From the NCBI GenBank assembly GCA_018383195.1, contig JAGZOP010000067.1, positions 1 to 9,158 on the forward strand: DNA of 9,158 bases, read 5' to 3'. Positions within the stretch are counted from its first letter, which is position 1; the number at the start of each line of letters is the position of its first letter. The translations under genes and the position numbers were made by a program. Below the pieces are notes generated by a model that did no database searches, was not told the origin of the DNA, and saw only the letters and a list, made by a program, of their open reading frames with translations. Positions 1-5,401 of this stretch are shown here, in pieces. The DNA comes from Clostridiaceae bacterium. Its GTDB lineage: Bacteria; Bacillota; Clostridia; Oscillospirales; Butyricicoccaceae.

Positions 1-101
1 ACCGCGTATAACCGCTTCGGTCTGCAAAAAGCTCGGTATCGTTCACTTCACTCTGATACCTCTGTTCCTTTCTCTTTTTTCGATTTTCTTTAACTGCGCA
101 G
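1..101. other. Gene-free left edge, pyrimidine-rich, ending in a palindrome
   Basis: I see no gene here. Bases 60-90 are T/C-rich. A perfect 12-bp palindrome, AACTGCGCAGTT, lies at 92-103, exactly where similarity to the ABC-F relic begins. A 6-bp inverted repeat (GGTATC at 35-40, GATACC at 55-60) is present but has a 14-base loop, so it is a poor terminator. The palindrome at the homology breakpoint may be a scar of the event that removed the rest of the gene. That is inference. Confidence 0.4.
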
Positions 102-266
102 TTGGACACTCTGATTGATTTGGATTCCCGCATGCAGATTGAGCGGCTGCTGACCGAATTTCAGCCGACCATGGTGTTTGTTGAGCATGACGCCGCTTTT
201 GCAGACATGGCTGCCACCCGCACGCTTACGCTCAGCGCACCATCCGGTGCATGCCCCAGCCAATGA
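102..266 (+). pseudogene. 3' relic of an ABC-F family ATPase (ribosome-protection type)
   Basis: The frame reads LDTLIDLDSRMQIERLL, then TEFQPTMVFVEHDAAF, then TATRTLTL-like residues, and stops at 264-266. ABC-F proteins of the Lsa/Vga/CplR-like group end their second nucleotide-binding domain with just this sequence: an x-x-ID-x-x-SRMQIE helix, a QPT-(M/L)-xFVEHD strand carrying the H-loop histidine (186-188), then the closing strand. Such proteins are about 480-650 residues long. Only about 45 C-terminal residues survive, and the frame upstream meets a stop at 54-56 after unrelated sequence. Walker A, the signature motif and Walker B are all missing, so the protein cannot be functional. The relic ends tail-to-tail with, and slightly overlaps, the 3' end of the minus-strand gene ending at 232. 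Recognition of the family is firm for so short a stretch. Which drug class the parent protected against cannot be said. Confidence 0.72.
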
Positions 267-696
267 GTGCCAGCATTCCCGCCGCAAACAGCACGGGAAA
301 CGATGCGTTCGCCAGTGCACCCAGCTTCGCGCCCCAGAACCGGTTCACGCCGAACAGCGCACCATTGAGCGGCACCAAAACCATAACTGTATAGTACCCG
401 GTCGAGTTGAAGGTCAAAAGCCCGAATTTTTCAAAAATCACGGGCAGCGTCAGTAAAATCACAGCCGACCAATGAATGGCAGCCGTCACCAGTGAGGATT
501 TCAGCCGTTTATGCATACAGTACAGCGCTGTACCCACGGCAATCATCATATAGATTAGCGTGACAACGGTATGAAACATGGTATACCGTGCGCCATATCC
601 CCAGTCCGATGCGATCACATTGCAGAATCCCGCAAACATCCCGAAAAACGTCACGATTTTCGGCATCCAGTATTCTCTCGTGATGAGTTGTTCCAT
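232..696 (-). CDS. Polytopic membrane protein, unknown function (154 aa)
   Basis: I do not recognise this protein. Reading from the ATG at 694-696 it has 154 residues and four to five hydrophobic segments at about 12-30, 39-61, 68-88, 100-118 and 127-148, with short loops, so it is an integral membrane protein. It has no signal peptide and no obvious catalytic motif. Charged residues sit mainly in short loops (KRLK at about 63-66, NRFWGAK at 118-124). The start was chosen over the longer in-frame ATG at 744 because GGGAGG (703-708) lies six bases before it, and the longer version would run into the upstream gene. It follows the zinc-ribbon membrane protein with a 14-base gap, so the two are probably co-transcribed and may act together at the membrane. 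Its 3' end overlaps the ABC-F relic on the other strand. Confidence 0.75.
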   Translation of the reverse strand: MEQLITREYWMPKIVTFFGMFAGFCNVIASDWGYGARYTMFHTVVTLIYMMIAVGTALYCMHKRLKSSLVTAAIHWSAVILLTLPVIFEKFGLLTFNSTGYYTVMVLVPLNGALFGVNRFWGAKLGALANASFPVLFAAGMLALIGWGMHRMVR

Positions 697-702
697 GGCG
701 CA

Positions 703-708
703 CCTCCC
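703..708 (-). promoter_or_regulatory. Ribosome-binding site deciding the start at 696
   Basis: On the minus strand this reads GGGAGG followed by six bases and ATG. It lies in the 14-base gap after the zinc-ribbon gene's stop and fixes the start of the downstream membrane protein. Confidence 0.75.
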
Positions 709-710
709 GC

Positions 711-1118
711 TCACTTGGGCAGTTCCCTGCCGCATTTCCGGCAAAATGCAAAATCTCCCTCTGTCGGAGCGCCGCAGTATGGGCAGAATCCGCCCGTTTG
801 CGGGATTTCTCTCTGCGTTGTCTCCGGCTTTTTCTCACCAAACCGCTCATTCAGCGGGTCCTGCTCTTCGCTGCTGTCCACAATGTCAAAGGAGGAATAC
901 CGCTCCTTTCCGGTCGCATTTTTAAAATGATACACCGCATTGACCACGCCGATTCCAATGAAGCACAGACCAAACAGCGGAAAAATCACGCCGATTATTC
1001 CCGCACCGCTTGTCATCCCAGCTGCCAGAATGGTCCAGAACACACCGAATACAATCGCTATGACCGAGCCCATTCCTTCCATCATCGATGGACCGCGCCC
1101 CGGTTTAATACTCTTCAT
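711..1118 (-). CDS. Membrane protein with C-terminal zinc ribbon (135 aa)
   Basis: The 135-residue protein has two transmembrane segments (about 17-35 and 38-63), a charged, acidic linker (65-108) and a C-terminal zinc ribbon with C112-x2-C115 and C126-x2-C129 in the form FCPYCG...FCRKCG. This matches the small zinc-ribbon domains often attached to membrane proteins in Firmicutes. They are thought to bind structural zinc, and their function is generally unknown. The start at 1116-1118 is preceded by AGGAGT at 1125-1130 with six bases between. The longer open frame to 1289 lacks a ribosome site and would run across the promoter. It is the first gene of a two-gene unit with the membrane protein at 232-696. 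The reaction or partner cannot be told from sequence. The ribbon presumably faces the cytoplasm, which is inference. Confidence 0.82.
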   Translation of the reverse strand: MKSIKPGRGPSMMEGMGSVIAIVFGVFWTILAAGMTSGAGIIGVIFPLFGLCFIGIGVVNAVYHFKNATGKERYSSFDIVDSSEEQDPLNERFGEKKPETTQREIPQTGGFCPYCGAPTEGDFAFCRKCGRELPK

Positions 1119-1163
1119 GCTGTCACTCCTTTTTTCTGATTTCATATTCGGATTGTTGCTTTC

Positions 1164-1192
1164 AGTGTAGGACACGGCACGCACAAAGTCAA
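1164..1192 (-). promoter_or_regulatory. Sigma-A type promoter for the zinc-ribbon/membrane gene pair
   Basis: On the minus strand: -35 TTGACT (1187-1192), a 17-base spacer, and -10 TACACT (1164-1169). Transcription would start near 1157, about 40 bases before the ATG at 1118. It lies back-to-back with the aminotransferase promoter. Confidence 0.7.
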
Positions 1193-1212
1193 GCAACAAT
1201 ACGGAAACCATC

Positions 1213-1267
1213 TTTTTTGCGCACTTTTGCAAAATGTTTTGCGTATCGCCGCGCGGTGGTGTATGAT
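1213..1267 (+). promoter_or_regulatory. Probable promoter with TTTTGC repeats upstream of the aminotransferase operon
   Basis: A -10 TATGAT (1262-1267) has a weak -35 TTGCGT (1239-1244) 17 bases upstream. Three TTTTGC direct repeats (1215-1220, 1225-1230, 1237-1242), spaced 10 and 12 bases, sit just before and over the -35. The last two form part of palindromes (TTTTGCAAAA at 1225-1234, GCAAAATGTTTTGC at 1229-1242). The roughly one-helical-turn spacing makes a regulator site plausible, but no regulator is identified. Confidence 0.45.
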
Positions 1268-1309
1268 AAGGTAGTATAGATTCCATCATAGAAAGAGAAG
1301 TGTCCCTCC

Positions 1310-2479
1310 ATGCGTTTTATGAAACTCGGACAGACCTCCGAATCCAATATTTTTAACCAGCTTGACGAAAAGAAGCGGGAACTCGCGGCTCGCGGCGTAG
1401 ACGTCATCAACCTTTCCATCGGCACACCGGATTTTCAGCCCGACCTGCACGTCATGCAGGCGGTTTCGGAAGCTGCACTCCAGCCGGAGAACTATAAATA
1501 TTCCATCAACGATACCGGCGCTCTCATTGGCGCAGTACAAAACTGGTATGACCGCCGTTACGGCGTCAAACTGGATGCCGACCAGATTATGACGGTGGAC
1601 GGCTCGCAGGAGGGCATTGCGCACGTTGCTTTTCCCTTTATCGAGGCAAACGACCTCGTGCTTGCCCCCGACCCCGGCTATCCGATTTTTACGTTTGGTC
1701 CGCAGATGGCAGGCGCCGAAATCGGTTTATATCCGCTTTACGAAGAAAAAGGCTGGATTCTTGACTTCGACGATATCCCGGACGAGGTTGCTGACCGTGC
1801 AAAAATGATGGTGGTTTCCTACCCAAACAACCCGACTACCGCAGTTGCTGACACTGCATTCTATGAAAAGCTGGTCGCATTTGCAAAGCAGCATGATATT
1901 ATTATCCTGCACGACAACGCCTACTCCGATCTTGTGATGGATGGGCAGAAGGGTATTTCCTTCCTGTCGATTCCAGGGGCAATGGATGTGGGAATTGAGT
2001 TTAACTCCCTGTCCAAAACCTACAACCTGACCGGTATGCGCGTTTCCTTTGCAGTCGGCAACCGTGATATTATCCAGAAATTCCACGCGTTCCGCTCTCA
2101 GATTGATTACGGTATGTGGTTCCCGGCTCAGGCAGGCGCCGTTGCGGCGCTGAACGGTCCGCAGGATATTGTAGAGGCAAACCGCATCGGCTATCAGCAG
2201 CGCCGTGACGCACTCTGCGGCGGTCTGCGCCGCATCGGCTGGCACGTGCCCGACAGCAAGGGAACGATGTTCGTTTGGGCAAAAATTCCGGATGGTTTCG
2301 CATCTTCTGCCGACTTTGTCCTCGATCTCATGGACAAAACCGGCGTCATTTGTGTGCCGGGTGAAAGCTTCGGCGAAATGGGACAGGGCTACGTGCGTTT
2401 CGCGCTCGTCGTCCCGCCTGAACGGATGGAGGAAGCCGTTCGGCGCATCGAAGAAAGCAAAATCCTGAATCGGGCGTGA
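1310..2479 (+). CDS. PLP-dependent class I/II aminotransferase (LL-diaminopimelate/aspartate aminotransferase-like)
   Basis: This 389-residue cytosolic enzyme belongs to fold-type I, class I/II aminotransferases. Visible landmarks in order are: the N-terminal NLSIGTPDF segment (34-42); the cofactor-phosphate GSQEGI turn (98-103); DPGYP (121-125); the substrate and cofactor Asn in YPNNPT (171-176); D202 and Y205 in HDNAYSDL, which contact the pyridine ring and phenol oxygen; the Schiff-base lysine K236 in SLSKTYNLTGMR; and the carboxylate-binding arginine in YVRFAL (R363). The SLSKTYN-x-TG-x-R signature and length resemble the group usually annotated as LL-diaminopimelate aminotransferase or aspartate aminotransferase, but substrate choice cannot be read from sequence, so no symbol is given. 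A second ATG three codons in (1319) is possible. The ribosome site is modest (GAGAAG, about nine bases before 1310). It heads a probable operon with exodeoxyribonuclease III and the CPCC protein. Confidence 0.93.
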   Translation: MRFMKLGQTSESNIFNQLDEKKRELAARGVDVINLSIGTPDFQPDLHVMQAVSEAALQPENYKYSINDTGALIGAVQNWYDRRYGVKLDADQIMTVDGSQEGIAHVAFPFIEANDLVLAPDPGYPIFTFGPQMAGAEIGLYPLYEEKGWILDFDDIPDEVADRAKMMVVSYPNNPTTAVADTAFYEKLVAFAKQHDIIILHDNAYSDLVMDGQKGISFLSIPGAMDVGIEFNSLSKTYNLTGMRVSFAVGNRDIIQKFHAFRSQIDYGMWFPAQAGAVAALNGPQDIVEANRIGYQQRRDALCGGLRRIGWHVPDSKGTMFVWAKIPDGFASSADFVLDLMDKTGVICVPGESFGEMGQGYVRFALVVPPERMEEAVRRIEESKILNRA

Positions 2480-2492
2480 AGATTTCACGCCC
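2472..2492 (+). repeat. Perfect inverted repeat over the aminotransferase stop codon
   Basis: GGGCGTGAA (2472-2480), GAT, TTCACGCCC (2484-2492) gives a 9-bp stem with a three-base loop. It includes the stop codon TGA (2477-2479). It is followed by CACTCTAAAATG rather than a T-run, so it is not a normal intrinsic terminator. It could stabilise the upstream transcript end or modulate readthrough into the next gene. Confidence 0.6.
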
Positions 2493-2505
2493 CACTCTAA
2501 AATGA

Positions 2506-2513
2506 AAAGGAGG
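2506..2513 (+). promoter_or_regulatory. Strong ribosome-binding site deciding the exonuclease start
   Basis: AAAGGAGG ends six bases before the ATG at 2520. An earlier in-frame ATG at 2502 lies upstream of and against this site and so cannot use it. The start is therefore 2520. Confidence 0.9.
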
Positions 2514-2519
2514 TTTTTT

Positions 2520-3272
2520 ATGAAACTGATCTCATGGAATGTCAATGGTCTGCGCGCTTGCGTAGGCAAGGGTTTTTTTGAATTCCTCGCTGCCGAGCAG
2601 CCTGATATGATGTGCCTGCAAGAGACCAAACTCCAGCCCGAGCAGGCGCCCGCCATCGAGGGCGGCTACTTCGACTACTGGAACTCGGCAGACAAAAAGG
2701 GGTATTCCGGCACTGCGCTGTTTTCTAAAACCGAACCGCTTTCGGTTTCCTACGATCTCGGCATCGACGAGCATGACCACGAAGGCCGCGTCATCACCGC
2801 CGAGTATGACGATTTCTATCTTGTAACCGTCTATGTTCCAAACTCGCAAAACGAACTGAAACGTCTGGACTACCGCATGCAGTGGGAGGAGGACTTCCGC
2901 GCTTATGTGAAACGGCTGGATGAAAAAAAACCGGTCATCATCTGCGGGGATATGAATGTCGCCCATCAGGAAATCGATCTGAAAAACCCCAAAACCAATC
3001 GCAAAAATGCCGGTTTCACCGATGAAGAGCGCGCCAAAATGACTGATTTGCTTGGCGCAGGTTTTGTGGATACTTGGCGGTATTTCCATCCGGATACCGA
3101 GGGTGTCTATTCGTGGTGGAGTTACCGGTTTAAAGCGCGTGAAAAAAATGCGGGTTGGCGCATTGACTATTTTCTCGTATCCGAGCGGCTCATGGGCCGC
3201 GTGAAAGATGCACGCATCTTAACCGATGTGCTCGGTTCCGATCACTGCCCGGTGGTGATTGAACTTGAATGA
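2520..3272 (+). CDS. xth: Exodeoxyribonuclease III / AP endonuclease
   Basis: The 250-residue protein is an Xth-family endonuclease/exonuclease/phosphatase-fold enzyme. It cuts DNA 5' to abasic sites and removes 3' blocking groups in base-excision repair, using Mg2+. All family motifs are present: ISWNVNGLRA with N7; CLQETKLQ with the metal-binding E35; GYSGTALFSK (61-70); VYVPNS (104-109); ICGDMNVAHQEIDLKNPK with D144 and N146; YSWWSYR; GWRIDYFLVS; and the C-terminal SDHCPVV with D241 and the catalytic H242. Length is normal for the family (about 250-270). It lies 40 bases after the aminotransferase, with its own strong ribosome site, and its last codons overlap the start of the CPCC gene. 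The link to the aminotransferase is probably transcriptional only. Confidence 0.97.
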   Translation: MKLISWNVNGLRACVGKGFFEFLAAEQPDMMCLQETKLQPEQAPAIEGGYFDYWNSADKKGYSGTALFSKTEPLSVSYDLGIDEHDHEGRVITAEYDDFYLVTVYVPNSQNELKRLDYRMQWEEDFRAYVKRLDEKKPVIICGDMNVAHQEIDLKNPKTNRKNAGFTDEERAKMTDLLGAGFVDTWRYFHPDTEGVYSWWSYRFKAREKNAGWRIDYFLVSERLMGRVKDARILTDVLGSDHCPVVIELE

Positions 3273-3558
3273 TTTGAATCTCTCCGGCATCAATCTCTCG
3301 CCCGAGGAGGACGATTTCGCGCCGTATGACCCCTTTGGGATGGCCGATCCCTCTCCCTGCCCTTGCTGCACCGCTGAATTCCCGATGCCGCCGCACGCAG
3401 GCGATATCTGTCTGGTTTGCGGCTGGGAAATTGATCCCGAAGCTGAATCTGCCCCGGAACAGTCCAGCGAAGCAAACCACGGTCTGAGCCTGAGCGAGGC
3501 GCAAATGAATTTCCGTGCTTTCGGCATCTGCGACCCCTCTCTGCGATGGAATGAATAA
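3259..3558 (+). CDS. CPCC-family cysteine-rich protein
   Basis: The protein is about 99 residues if translation starts at TTG 3259. It contains the hallmarks of the cysteine-rich CPCC family: PCPCC (C34, C36, C37), a second knuckle DICLVCGWE (C51, C54), an acidic stretch, then ANHGLSLSEAQMNFRAFG (72-89), typical of the family's C-terminal half. The cysteines probably bind zinc. The family's function is unknown, and members are small stand-alone or toxin-system-linked proteins. The start is uncertain. The frame opens inside the exonuclease gene with TTG codons at 3259, 3265 and 3274, while the ATG at 3269 is out of frame and hits a stop after two codons. The first in-frame ATG (3343) lies just before the CPCC motif, which would lose the N-terminus. 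GGTGGTGA (3251-3258) is only a weak ribosome site, so translational coupling with the exonuclease stop is likely. Confidence 0.8.
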   Translation: MNLNDLNLSGINLSPEEDDFAPYDPFGMADPSPCPCCTAEFPMPPHAGDICLVCGWEIDPEAESAPEQSSEANHGLSLSEAQMNFRAFGICDPSLRWNE

Positions 3559-3596
3559 AAAAAGCCTTCCCACTTCAAACATGGGAAGGCTTTTTT
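3557..3596. terminator. Bidirectional intrinsic terminator between convergent genes
   Basis: Stem GCCTTCCCA (3564-3572) and TGGGAAGGC (3582-3590) with a nine-base loop. It is flanked by A7 on the left (3557-3563) and T6 on the right (3591-3596), so it works on both strands. It overlaps the CPCC stop codon (3556-3558) and abuts the stop of the minus-strand gene (3598-3600), serving both operons. Confidence 0.92.
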
Positions 3597-3597
3597 C

Positions 3598-4944
3598 TTA
3601 TGACAGCGGAATTTCCGTTACAGTTCCATTCGGACGCACGGCAGGCTCGTTGCCGCCCGCAGCGGTATCCAGTGTGAGCGCAATCGTGATATCTGTTGTC
3701 TTATCGCTCTTTACAGATAAATTCATTTCATAGCTGTCTGCGGTCTGCACAATCTCGGTATGGTATGCAGTGGTTCCCTCTGTGACCGAACCGGTCATCT
3801 GCGCACGTTCCAGCGCGCCGAAAACGCCGTAAGTCAGTGCCAAATCGTAGCGGTTCGCACCCGCAGCATTTGAAAGCATCATCTGTGTACCGCTGGCGTT
3901 CCATGCGCTATCGCCGTAAATCGACGCTGCATTGTCCAGAAACGCGCGCACGGTTGCAACGGTTGCGAGCGGCGCAGCCTCCAGATCAACCTGCTGTGCC
4001 GTTGCAGCGACCCAATCGGCAAACGAGCCATCCGAAACCGCGCTCAGCATCGATCCCATCGGCTTTCCTGCTACCGCGTCAAGCGAAATGCCGATCCAGC
4101 CGCCCTCTTCAATGCCAAGTTCGGTGAGCGTCGGGCAGGACAAATACAGCTTACCGTCCTTCCGGCTGACGATCGCCTGATAGTTGGTGTTTGCAAGGCG
4201 CTGGAGCAGGGCTTGAATCTCACTGTCAATGACGTCCTTGCCTTCGTTTTTCTCAATGGCAGCTTTCAGCGCACTGATATCGGTCTGAACCGCGCCGGTC
4301 AGCTCTGCGGCGTCCGCATTTTCCGTGCCGCTCACTGTGCCGGTCATATTCACCGGCACATCCCCCATGGCAGTCGTATAGTTGAGCGCAAATTCAAATT
4401 TTCCATTTACCGTCTGCGCGGCATCCTCCCCTGCAAACGCCAGATAGTCGTCCATATAGGTATAGGCATCCGAACGGCCATCCATCAGCTTTTCCACGTC
4501 TACAATCAGCACCGTACGGGTAGCCGGCACCCAATCCACGCATGCGCCAAACGCCTGCGATGCAAAACGGATCGGGACGTAGGTGCGGTCGCCCTCAATC
4601 AGCGGCGCGGCATCGGTCGGAATGGTTCGGGTTTTCCCATTCTCTGTGATTGTTACATTGGTTTGACCAATCTGAAAGCGTACATTGCGGCCATCCCGGT
4701 TTGCAATTACGGTTTTCGTCGCGCCGTCCCACTGTACCTCTGCGTTCATCTGCTCAAAGATCACGCGAAACGGTACGTAGGTGCGGTCGCTCCGAATCAT
4801 CGGGCTGGCATCGGTGAACTTCACCGGCTGATCGTCCACGCGCACCGCAATTTCATTTGCAGCCATCGCGGGGGCAGACAGGGCGCCGGCAAGCAGCGCC
4901 GAACAAAACAACGTCCCAAGGGGACGGAACAAATTCTTTTTCAT
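3598..4944 (-). CDS. Secreted protein with two copper-amine-oxidase N-like repeats
   Basis: The 448-residue protein begins with a signal peptide: MKK, a hydrophobic core at about 7-22, and AMA followed by A at 26-29, with probable cleavage after residue 28. Residues about 31-150 hold two tandem repeats of the copper amine oxidase N-terminal-like domain: a -P-MIRSDRTYVPFRVIFEQMNAEVQWD unit (48-73) and a matching PLIEGDRTYVPIR...CVDW unit (114-138). Each ends in a T-V-x-I strand (77-81, 143-148). In Firmicutes such repeats occur on exported cell-surface proteins, without enzymatic activity of their own. The remainder (about 155-448) is rich in short alternating strands (FEFALNYT, YDLALTYG, SYEMNLSV, TDITIALTLD), suggesting a beta-sheet domain that I do not recognise. 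The start at 4944 is supported by AGAGG (4951-4955) six bases upstream. A TTG two codons earlier is less likely. It is a single-gene unit. Confidence 0.88.
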   Translation of the reverse strand: MKKNLFRPLGTLFCSALLAGALSAPAMAANEIAVRVDDQPVKFTDASPMIRSDRTYVPFRVIFEQMNAEVQWDGATKTVIANRDGRNVRFQIGQTNVTITENGKTRTIPTDAAPLIEGDRTYVPIRFASQAFGACVDWVPATRTVLIVDVEKLMDGRSDAYTYMDDYLAFAGEDAAQTVNGKFEFALNYTTAMGDVPVNMTGTVSGTENADAAELTGAVQTDISALKAAIEKNEGKDVIDSEIQALLQRLANTNYQAIVSRKDGKLYLSCPTLTELGIEEGGWIGISLDAVAGKPMGSMLSAVSDGSFADWVAATAQQVDLEAAPLATVATVRAFLDNAASIYGDSAWNASGTQMMLSNAAGANRYDLALTYGVFGALERAQMTGSVTEGTTAYHTEIVQTADSYEMNLSVKSDKTTDITIALTLDTAAGGNEPAVRPNGTVTEIPLS

Positions 4945-4985
4945 ATGCAACCTCTTATGCTCGTATGGTGGAAAATCTTATGTTT

Positions 4986-5014
4986 AGAATAACACAAACC
5001 AGCAGGAAATTCAA
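4986..5014 (-). promoter_or_regulatory. Promoter for the secreted amine-oxidase-N-repeat protein
   Basis: On the minus strand: -35 TTGAAT (5009-5014), a 17-base spacer, and -10 TATTCT (4986-4991) preceded by TGT, an extended -10. Transcription would begin near 4979, about 35 bases before the ATG. Confidence 0.7.
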
Positions 5015-5043
5015 GGCAAATACCACAGCGTATCCCGAAAAAT

Positions 5044-5057
5044 CAATTTTAAAATTG
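5044..5057. repeat. Perfect 14-bp AT palindrome between divergent promoters
   Basis: CAATTTTAAAATTG is fully self-complementary. It sits about 30 bp upstream of the minus-strand -35 at 5009-5014 and about 50 bp upstream of the plus-strand -10 at 5107. The position would suit an operator, but AT-rich palindromes also arise by chance. Confidence 0.45.
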
Positions 5058-5103
5058 TTTCACAGTCCATTCACAGGTTGTTCATAATTCTGCCGTCCTC
5101 CGA

Positions 5104-5112
5104 TGGTATACT
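5104..5112 (+). promoter_or_regulatory. Extended -10 element (possible promoter of a small RNA)
   Basis: TGGTATACT matches an extended -10 (TGn-TATACT), with the hexamer at 5107-5112. The -35 is poor (ATAATT at 5084-5089 with a 17-base spacer). Transcription would start near 5119 and run into the C/U-rich structured region, with no coding gene ahead before the terminator at 5307-5335. Confidence 0.5.
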
Positions 5113-5118
5113 GTATTC

Positions 5119-5340
5119 GTAAAGCAGAAGTGATATTTGAAAAAATTCAATTTCTCTTTTACCCCCCTATTTTTCCCCTTTTTTTCAGAAGCGCGGAAGG
5201 GCAGCCTTCCCCCGGCAGCCCTTCAACGCTTCCCCCTCTTTTCTTTCTTTTTATTTGATTAACCCTTTTTTCTCTTTTCTTTTTTACCCTACCCTTTTGA
5301 AGAAAACGGCGATCTGGAAACAGGTCGCCGCTTTTCTTTC
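5119..5340 (+). ncRNA. Candidate C/U-rich small RNA, about 220 nt
   Basis: No coding gene of quality occupies this interval, yet it has an extended -10 (5107-5112) at its left end and an intrinsic terminator at its right. Between them the plus strand is strikingly poor in purines and carries repeated CCC runs (around 5162-5167, 5175-5178, 5209-5213, 5232-5236, 5263-5265, 5287-5289, 5292-5294). A long hairpin at 5188-5232 pairs GAAGCG/CGCTTC, GAAGGGC/GCCCTTC and GCC/GGC through small symmetric internal loops, presenting TTCCCCC (5207-5213) as its apical loop. C-rich single-stranded loops are how Gram-positive regulatory RNAs such as RsaE/RoxS and FsrA mask ribosome sites. The resemblance is to mode of action only; I do not recognise an RNA family. 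Bases 5227-5237 are exactly complementary to the ribosome-binding region of the neighbouring beta-subunit gene. Confidence 0.42.
5303..5338 (+). terminator. Intrinsic terminator at the end of the candidate small RNA
   Basis: Stem CGGCGATCTG (5307-5316) and CAGGTCGCCG (5321-5330), ten pairs with one G-T, closed by a GAAA loop. It is followed by CTTTTCTTTC. Preceding A's (5303-5306) extend the stem. It faces the plus strand, where no protein gene ends, which implies a transcript arriving from the left. Confidence 0.75.
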
Positions 5341-5348
5341 TGTTCCAG

Positions 5349-5384
5349 AAAAAAAATCCAGACCTTTGAAAAGGTCTGGATTTT
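5349..5384 (-). terminator. Intrinsic terminator of the decarboxylase operon
   Basis: A 14-bp perfect stem (5353-5366 with 5371-5384) closed by a four-base loop (TGAA, 5367-5370). On the minus strand it is followed by a run of eight T's (A's at 5349-5356 on the plus strand, partly within the stem). It lies 18 bases past the beta-subunit stop. Confidence 0.9.
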
Positions 5385-5401
5385 CATCATTTCTGCGCAG
5401 A

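Noticed and set aside
21..60. Possible minus-strand terminator near the left edge
   Set aside because: The stem is only six base pairs with a 14-base loop and the T5 run is not adjacent, so it is too weak to call.
1727..2656. 309-codon minus-strand open frame under the aminotransferase and exonuclease
   Set aside because: It is a shadow of two well-identified genes, with no recognisable domain.
4213..4992. 259-codon plus-strand open frame opposite the secreted protein
   Set aside because: It is antisense to a gene with a signal peptide and two recognised repeats, and runs over that gene's promoter.
5103..5258. 51-codon open frame in the candidate RNA (starts MVYCIRK)
   Set aside because: It has no ribosome site, its ATG lies within the extended -10 element, and its Pro/Phe-rich content only reflects the C/U bias.
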